This document shows positions 5,682 to 8,670 of a stretch of 8,670 bases of DNA, piece by piece. The position numbers were made by a program, and so were the translations under genes. The stretch's first letter is position 1. Each line of letters opens with the position of its first letter. The notes under the pieces are model-generated. The model ran no database searches. It saw nothing but the letters and a program-made list of their open reading frames with translations, and had not been told where the DNA came from. The stretch is taken from the NCBI GenBank assembly GCA_937927445.1, contig CALAOB010000095.1:1-8670 (forward strand). The letters are read 5' to 3'. The DNA is from an uncultured Oribacterium sp. (lineage in GTDB: Bacteria; Bacillota; Clostridia; Lachnospirales; Lachnospiraceae).

Positions 5682-6827
5682 ATGGCTGTGAATCGTTTCG
5701 TCTTAAATGGTATTTCCTATCATGGACATGGTGCAATCAAGGAGATCCCGGGTCTCATCAAGGCAAGAGGCTATCATAAGGCTTTCGTTGCATCCGATCC
5801 TGACCTCGTAAAGTTCGGCGTAACAGCCAAGGTAACGGATCTTCTGAAGGAGAACGACATCGACTTCTTCCTGTATGATGACATCAAGCCGAACCCAACC
5901 ATCGAGAACATCCAGCACGGTGTAGAGGCGTACAAGTCCTGCGGCGCTGACTGCATGATCACCATCGGCGGTGGTTCTTCCATGGATACCGGTAAGGGCA
6001 TCGGTATCGTCATCAACAACCCGGAGTTCGCAGATATCCGTTCCCTCGAGGGTGTTGCACCGACCAAGCATCGTACCGTATTCACCATCGCCGTTCCGAC
6101 AACCGGTGGTACCGGTGCAGAGTCCACCATCAACTACGTTGTCACCGATGTTGAGAAGAAGAGAAAGTTCGTCTGCGTTGATGCAAACGATATCCCTGAT
6201 ATCGCCGTCGTTGATCCGGATATGATGTCCTCCATGCCGAAGGGCCTCACCGCTTCGACCGGTATGGATGCGCTGACACACGCCATCGAGGGCTACACCA
6301 CCAAGGGTGCATGGGAGCTCGCCGATGTACTCGACCTTGAGGCCATCAAGCTCATCGCAAAGAACCTTCGTAAGGCTGTACAGAACGATCCGGATGGACG
6401 TGAGGGCATGGCACTTGCACAGTATGTAACCGCCATGGCATACTCCAACGTAGGTCTCGGTATCGCACACTCCATGGCACATACCCTCGGTGCAGTTTAT
6501 GACACACCGCACGGTGTTGCATGTGCGATGATGCTTCCGATCGTTATGGAGTTCAACCAGGAGTACACGGGTGAGAAGTTCAAGGCCATCGCAGAGGCAT
6601 TTGGTATCGACACGACCGGTATGGATGCAGCCACCTATCGTAAGGCAGCCATCGACGCCGTAAAGCAGCTCTCTGTAGATGTCGGCATCCCGACCAAGCT
6701 CGAAGCCCTCAAGGAAGAGGATCTTCCGTTCCTGTGCGAGTCCGCTGCCGCAGATGCATGCGCACCTGGTAACCCAAGAGAAGCAAGCATCGCTGACTTC
6801 GAGGCTATGTTCAGAAAGCTAATGTAA
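5682..6827 (+). CDS. fucO: Iron-containing alcohol dehydrogenase, FucO-like lactaldehyde reductase
   Basis: This group III iron-dependent, NAD(H)-linked alcohol dehydrogenase most resembles E. coli FucO, which interconverts lactaldehyde and 1,2-propanediol. The 381 residues match its length. NAD-binding GGGSSMDTGK lies at 96-105 and PTTGGTGAE at 139-147. The four iron ligands are present as D196, H200, H263 and H277, the same numbers as in E. coli FucO. Long stretches such as NNPEFADIRSLEG and KRKFVCVD are nearly those of FucO, which favours it over butanol or glycerol dehydrogenases. The ATG follows AAAGGAG by 7 bases. The gene has its own promoter with a palindrome and a structured leader. 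No fucose, rhamnose or propanediol genes are beside it, so the physiological substrate is inferred; reducing fermentation aldehydes to regenerate NAD+ is the likely role. Confidence 0.93.
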   Translation: MAVNRFVLNGISYHGHGAIKEIPGLIKARGYHKAFVASDPDLVKFGVTAKVTDLLKENDIDFFLYDDIKPNPTIENIQHGVEAYKSCGADCMITIGGGSSMDTGKGIGIVINNPEFADIRSLEGVAPTKHRTVFTIAVPTTGGTGAESTINYVVTDVEKKRKFVCVDANDIPDIAVVDPDMMSSMPKGLTASTGMDALTHAIEGYTTKGAWELADVLDLEAIKLIAKNLRKAVQNDPDGREGMALAQYVTAMAYSNVGLGIAHSMAHTLGAVYDTPHGVACAMMLPIVMEFNQEYTGEKFKAIAEAFGIDTTGMDAATYRKAAIDAVKQLSVDVGIPTKLEALKEEDLPFLCESAAADACAPGNPREASIADFEAMFRKLM

Positions 6828-6832
6828 TTATT

Positions 6833-6855
6833 ATCACAGGGCTTTGCCCTGTGAT
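6833..6855 (+). other. Perfect hairpin just after fucO
   Basis: ATCACAGGGC (6833-6842) pairs perfectly with GCCCTGTGAT (6846-6855) around TTT. No T-run follows, so it is not a standard intrinsic terminator. It opens the run of hairpins that ends at the terminator at 6970-6998. Confidence 0.6.
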
Positions 6856-6859
6856 GCCC

Positions 6860-6943
6860 CCGGGCGGCGAGGCCGTTTTGCCGGCCTGCCCGGCAAAATC
6901 AAGCGACCATGCCCGCGCCGAAGGCGCATCTCATGGCATGGTC
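6860..6943. repeat. GC-rich multi-hairpin element (candidate structured RNA or dispersed repeat)
   Basis: Two alternative hairpins share the first half. Form A pairs CCGGGC/GCCCGG (6860-6865 with 6888-6893) and AGGCCG/CGGCCT (6870-6875 with 6882-6887). Form B pairs TTTTGCCGG with CCGGCAAAA (6876-6884 with 6890-6898), perfect over nine pairs. The second half is a nested stem: GACCATGCC with GGCATGGTC (6905-6913 with 6935-6943) encloses GCGCC/GGCGC (6915-6919 with 6923-6927, loop GAA). An unpaired ATCTCAT (6928-6934) lies on one side. The palindromic build means the functional strand cannot be chosen. No coding frame or promoter is visible inside. I do not recognise a named RNA family. Confidence 0.5.
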
Positions 6944-6969
6944 TCCTTGTAATTTGAACTGTAAATTTT

Positions 6970-6998
6970 CCCCCGGAGTTTTCTCCGGGGGTCTTTTT
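6970..6998 (+). terminator. Intrinsic terminator of the fucO transcription unit
   Basis: CCCCCGGAG (6970-6978) pairs perfectly with CTCCGGGGG (6983-6991) around TTTT and is followed by TCTTTTT. It is a very strong stem. It lies about 143 bases after the fucO stop, so the multi-hairpin element would be part of the fucO 3' untranslated RNA unless it has its own promoter. Confidence 0.93.
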
Positions 6999-6999
6999 G

Positions 7000-7008
7000 T
7001 GCTAACAT
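7000..7008 (+). promoter_or_regulatory. Candidate extended -10 promoter of the lipoprotein gene
   Basis: TGC directly before TAACAT (7003-7008) fits an extended -10 element. The expected -35 position (6980-6985, TTTCTC) falls inside the preceding terminator and is poor. Transcription would start near 7015 with a short leader. This is the only plausible promoter between the terminator and the gene. Confidence 0.35.
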
Positions 7009-7041
7009 AGTCATCAGAGTTTATCAGAAAGAAAAGGCCAG

Positions 7042-8553
7042 ATGATGATGAAAAAAGCATGGAAATATATGATGATCCCGGCGGCCCTTACGCTGCTCCT
7101 GTCCGGATGTGCACATTTTACGGAGCTCGTGGAGCATGTCGCATCGAAGCAGGAGACGACGGCGGAAGAAACGCAGGCGATCCTTGAGACGACCATTCCG
7201 GCGGATCAGGTCGTAGAGCCGGCGGATCCGGATACGATGCGGATCGAGCTTCCACAGGGGGCAGCGGCCCTCGGCTTCGCGCATCTCATGGAGGAGTCCG
7301 AGCTGGGTGCGACACAGGGAGACTACCATTTCGAGCTGAAGACGAGTGAAGCCGAGGTTCTCTCGGACTTCATCACCGGCGCGGCGGACGTCGCGATCCT
7401 TTCGCCGGAAAGTGCAGCACGGGCCTACCATGATGCGAAGGACGGTGCGGTCGTCGTCAATATCAATGCAGGTAACGAGCTGTACTGCATCAGCGGCAAC
7501 ACCGAGCTGAAGAGCTTCCAGGGACTGAAGGGACAAACCGTGCTGAGCGTCGGACAGGGCGAGCAGCCGGAGTATGTCATCCGCTACCTGAAGAGCCAGT
7601 ACGGTACACAGTTTGATGTGCAGTATACGAGTATCGAGGACATCACGGTGCAGCTTTCGGCAGATCCGTCGAAGGTCGCCATCGTCGCAGAGCCGGACGC
7701 ATCGAGCCTGCTGGCCGGCGTGCCGGGTACCGTGCGTGCATTTTCGCTGAAGGACAGCTGGGAGAATGTCACTGCGACCGGCAGCCTGATCTCCAGCGTG
7801 ACCCTCGTGCACCGGAATTACTATGAGAATAAGCGTGCCGCGGTGGATAATCTTCTCCGTGAGACCGCGATGTCGATCGTAAAGGCCGAGCGCGCAGCGA
7901 ATCAGACCGCGAAGCTTGCCGGAAAGTTCGACATCACACAGGCCGCGGTCGTGCCGCTGGCGCTTCCATATGCAAATCTCAAGTGCATCACCGGCGATCA
8001 GATGAAGAGCCGGCTCGGTGCCTACCTCATCGCCATCGCGGAGGTCGACTCGGCCGCCATCGGCCGCAGCGTCCCGGGCGAGGATTTCTACTATGGATAT
8101 GCCGTGACGAAGCCGGAGGAAAGCAGCTCGGTGAGCCGGTACGATGATTCGACATCCTATGGAAACGATTCAGAAGACGAATATGAGGCTGACGACGAAG
8201 ACGAGAGCAGCGAGTCGAAGAAGAGCGAGGACGCGGAGTCAGAGCAGGATAAAAAACGAGACGATGACATAAAGCGCGAGAATCATACGAAGCGCGAAGA
8301 CGAAACAGAAGAGGAGAGTGAGAAGAAAAAGAACGACGAAAAGAAGGCGGAAAGCGAGAAGAAGGAAACGGAAAAGAAGCACGAAACCGAGAAGCACGTG
8401 GAGATCGAGGAGCCGCAGAAGCCGGCAGAAACTGCCGCTTCCCCTGCTCCTCAGCCAGCCGCACCGGCCGGCCCGGATCCGTCCGCCGCACCCGCTGGCC
8501 CGGGCAGTCAGGCCCCATCGGATGAGCTCCTCCCGGGAGGCCCGATGGGGTGA
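7042..8553 (+). CDS. Substrate-binding lipoprotein (NitT/TauT-type ABC) with a long charged C-terminal tail
   Basis: This is an extracellular substrate-binding lipoprotein. The signal peptide starts MMMKKAWKYM and has a lipobox LLSGC, with the lipidated Cys at residue 23. Residues ~60-355 look like the SsuA/THI5-like family common in clostridial NitT/TauT ABC systems (LPQGAAALGF, GAADVAILSP, LKGQTVLSVGQGEQPEYVIRYL, ALPYANLKCITGDQMK, DFYYGYA). The ligand cannot be read. Residues ~357-503 form an unusual tail: acidic from 368, Lys/Glu-rich to ~457, then Pro/Ala/Gly-rich. The tail uses AAA, CGA and ATA codons that are rare elsewhere in the window, suggesting a different history. Start: AAAAGG (7032-7037) is 4, 7 or 10 bases before the ATGs at 7042, 7045 and 7048; the second or third may be the true start. 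No permease or ATPase gene is visible nearby, so it may be an orphan binding protein. Confidence 0.8.
   Translation: MMMKKAWKYMMIPAALTLLLSGCAHFTELVEHVASKQETTAEETQAILETTIPADQVVEPADPDTMRIELPQGAAALGFAHLMEESELGATQGDYHFELKTSEAEVLSDFITGAADVAILSPESAARAYHDAKDGAVVVNINAGNELYCISGNTELKSFQGLKGQTVLSVGQGEQPEYVIRYLKSQYGTQFDVQYTSIEDITVQLSADPSKVAIVAEPDASSLLAGVPGTVRAFSLKDSWENVTATGSLISSVTLVHRNYYENKRAAVDNLLRETAMSIVKAERAANQTAKLAGKFDITQAAVVPLALPYANLKCITGDQMKSRLGAYLIAIAEVDSAAIGRSVPGEDFYYGYAVTKPEESSSVSRYDDSTSYGNDSEDEYEADDEDESSESKKSEDAESEQDKKRDDDIKRENHTKREDETEEESEKKKNDEKKAESEKKETEKKHETEKHVEIEEPQKPAETAASPAPQPAAPAGPDPSAAPAGPGSQAPSDELLPGGPMG
8513..8550 (+). other. Hairpin at the 3' end of the lipoprotein gene
   Basis: CCCCATCGG (8513-8521) pairs perfectly with CCGATGGGG (8542-8550), ending just before the TGA at 8551-8553. 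The loop contains the palindrome CCTCCCGGGAGG (8529-8540). No T-run follows, so it is not a canonical terminator. It could slow 3' decay, or be a terminator of unusual form. Confidence 0.4.
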
Positions 8554-8670
8554 TGAATACAGCTACTTGCTGCGAAGCCAGAAGCCCCGGAGGACAGCCA
8601 CTGGAAATCATACGTAGAGGTCGTGAAGAATCAAAATCCCATCCCTTAGAAGTACTTGGTGTATCTCTCC
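8554..8670. other. Unassigned end of window; possible 3' end of a reverse-strand gene
   Basis: No + strand start with a ribosome binding site is visible. On the reverse strand, one frame entering from the window edge reads ERYTKYF and stops at TAA (8648-8646). It uses codons this genome favours (TAC, ACC, AAG, TTC), so a convergent gene may end here. Seven residues are too few to name a product. No clear terminator is seen. Confidence 0.2.

Noticed and set aside
5703..6512. 269-codon open frame antisense to the fucO-like gene
   Set aside because: Overlaps a gene with all catalytic residues intact; composition is unnatural and no family is recognisable.
6860..6943. CRISPR array or transposon between fucO and the lipoprotein gene
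   Set aside because: The inverted repeats are nested hairpins, not evenly spaced direct repeats, and no transposase frame or target-site duplication is visible.
8027..8611. 194-codon reverse-strand frame over the lipoprotein tail, open to the window edge
   Set aside because: Its Arg/Ser/Pro-rich product mirrors the Lys/Glu/Pro-coding tail. Low-complexity DNA commonly leaves several frames open.
8592..8648. Insertion sequence end or CRISPR-like repeat at the right edge
   Set aside because: No terminal inverted repeat, transposase frame or regularly spaced repeat can be seen in the bases available.

Overview
The window looks like a chromosomal segment of an anaerobic, citrate-using Gram-positive bacterium of the class Clostridia, perhaps Lachnospiraceae-like. 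The evidence is purine-rich ribosome binding sites (AGGAGG, AAAGGAG), an EF-P of the Bacillota type with a PGKGAAF loop, a citrate lyase accessory pair, an iron-dependent FucO-type alcohol dehydrogenase, and a clostridial-type substrate-binding lipoprotein. Base composition is moderately GC-rich by eye. The lineage is inference; no rRNA or other taxonomic marker is present.

Layout: all recognisable genes are on the + strand. (1) Positions 1-1984 hold the 3' part of citG, cut by the window start just after the expected NTHKG motif, and a complete citC. Both encode maturation enzymes of citrate lyase, so this is probably the tail of a citrate fermentation operon whose structural genes would lie upstream. 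(2) Positions 1985-2232 hold two candidate promoters and an AT-rich palindrome cluster, followed by efp and a textbook intrinsic terminator. (3) argS starts with TTG behind a good ribosome binding site; a hairpin separates it from yfcE, a metallophosphoesterase gene that ends at a strong terminator. (4) A 264-base regulatory region carries a sigma-70-type promoter, a near-perfect palindrome between its -35 and -10 boxes, and a structured leader. It precedes a fucO-like lactaldehyde reductase gene. (5) The fucO 3' region (6828-7000) holds a run of strong hairpins ending in an intrinsic terminator; it is the best candidate for an undescribed RNA or repeat element. (6) A lipoprotein of the NitT/TauT substrate-binding type follows. 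It carries an unusual tail of about 147 residues: acidic, then Lys/Glu-rich, then Pro/Ala-rich. (7) The last ~117 bases have no clear gene; a reverse-strand gene may end at 8646-8648.

How the genes work together: CitG makes the prosthetic-group precursor of citrate lyase, and CitC acetylates the mature enzyme. EF-P and ArgS serve translation. FucO regenerates NAD+ by reducing lactaldehyde or similar aldehydes. Apart from citG/citC the genes look like neighbouring separate transcription units rather than one pathway.

I see no CRISPR array, phage, transposase, tRNA, rRNA or obvious defence system. The unusual material is in the intergenic RNA structures and in low-complexity insertions in several proteins.
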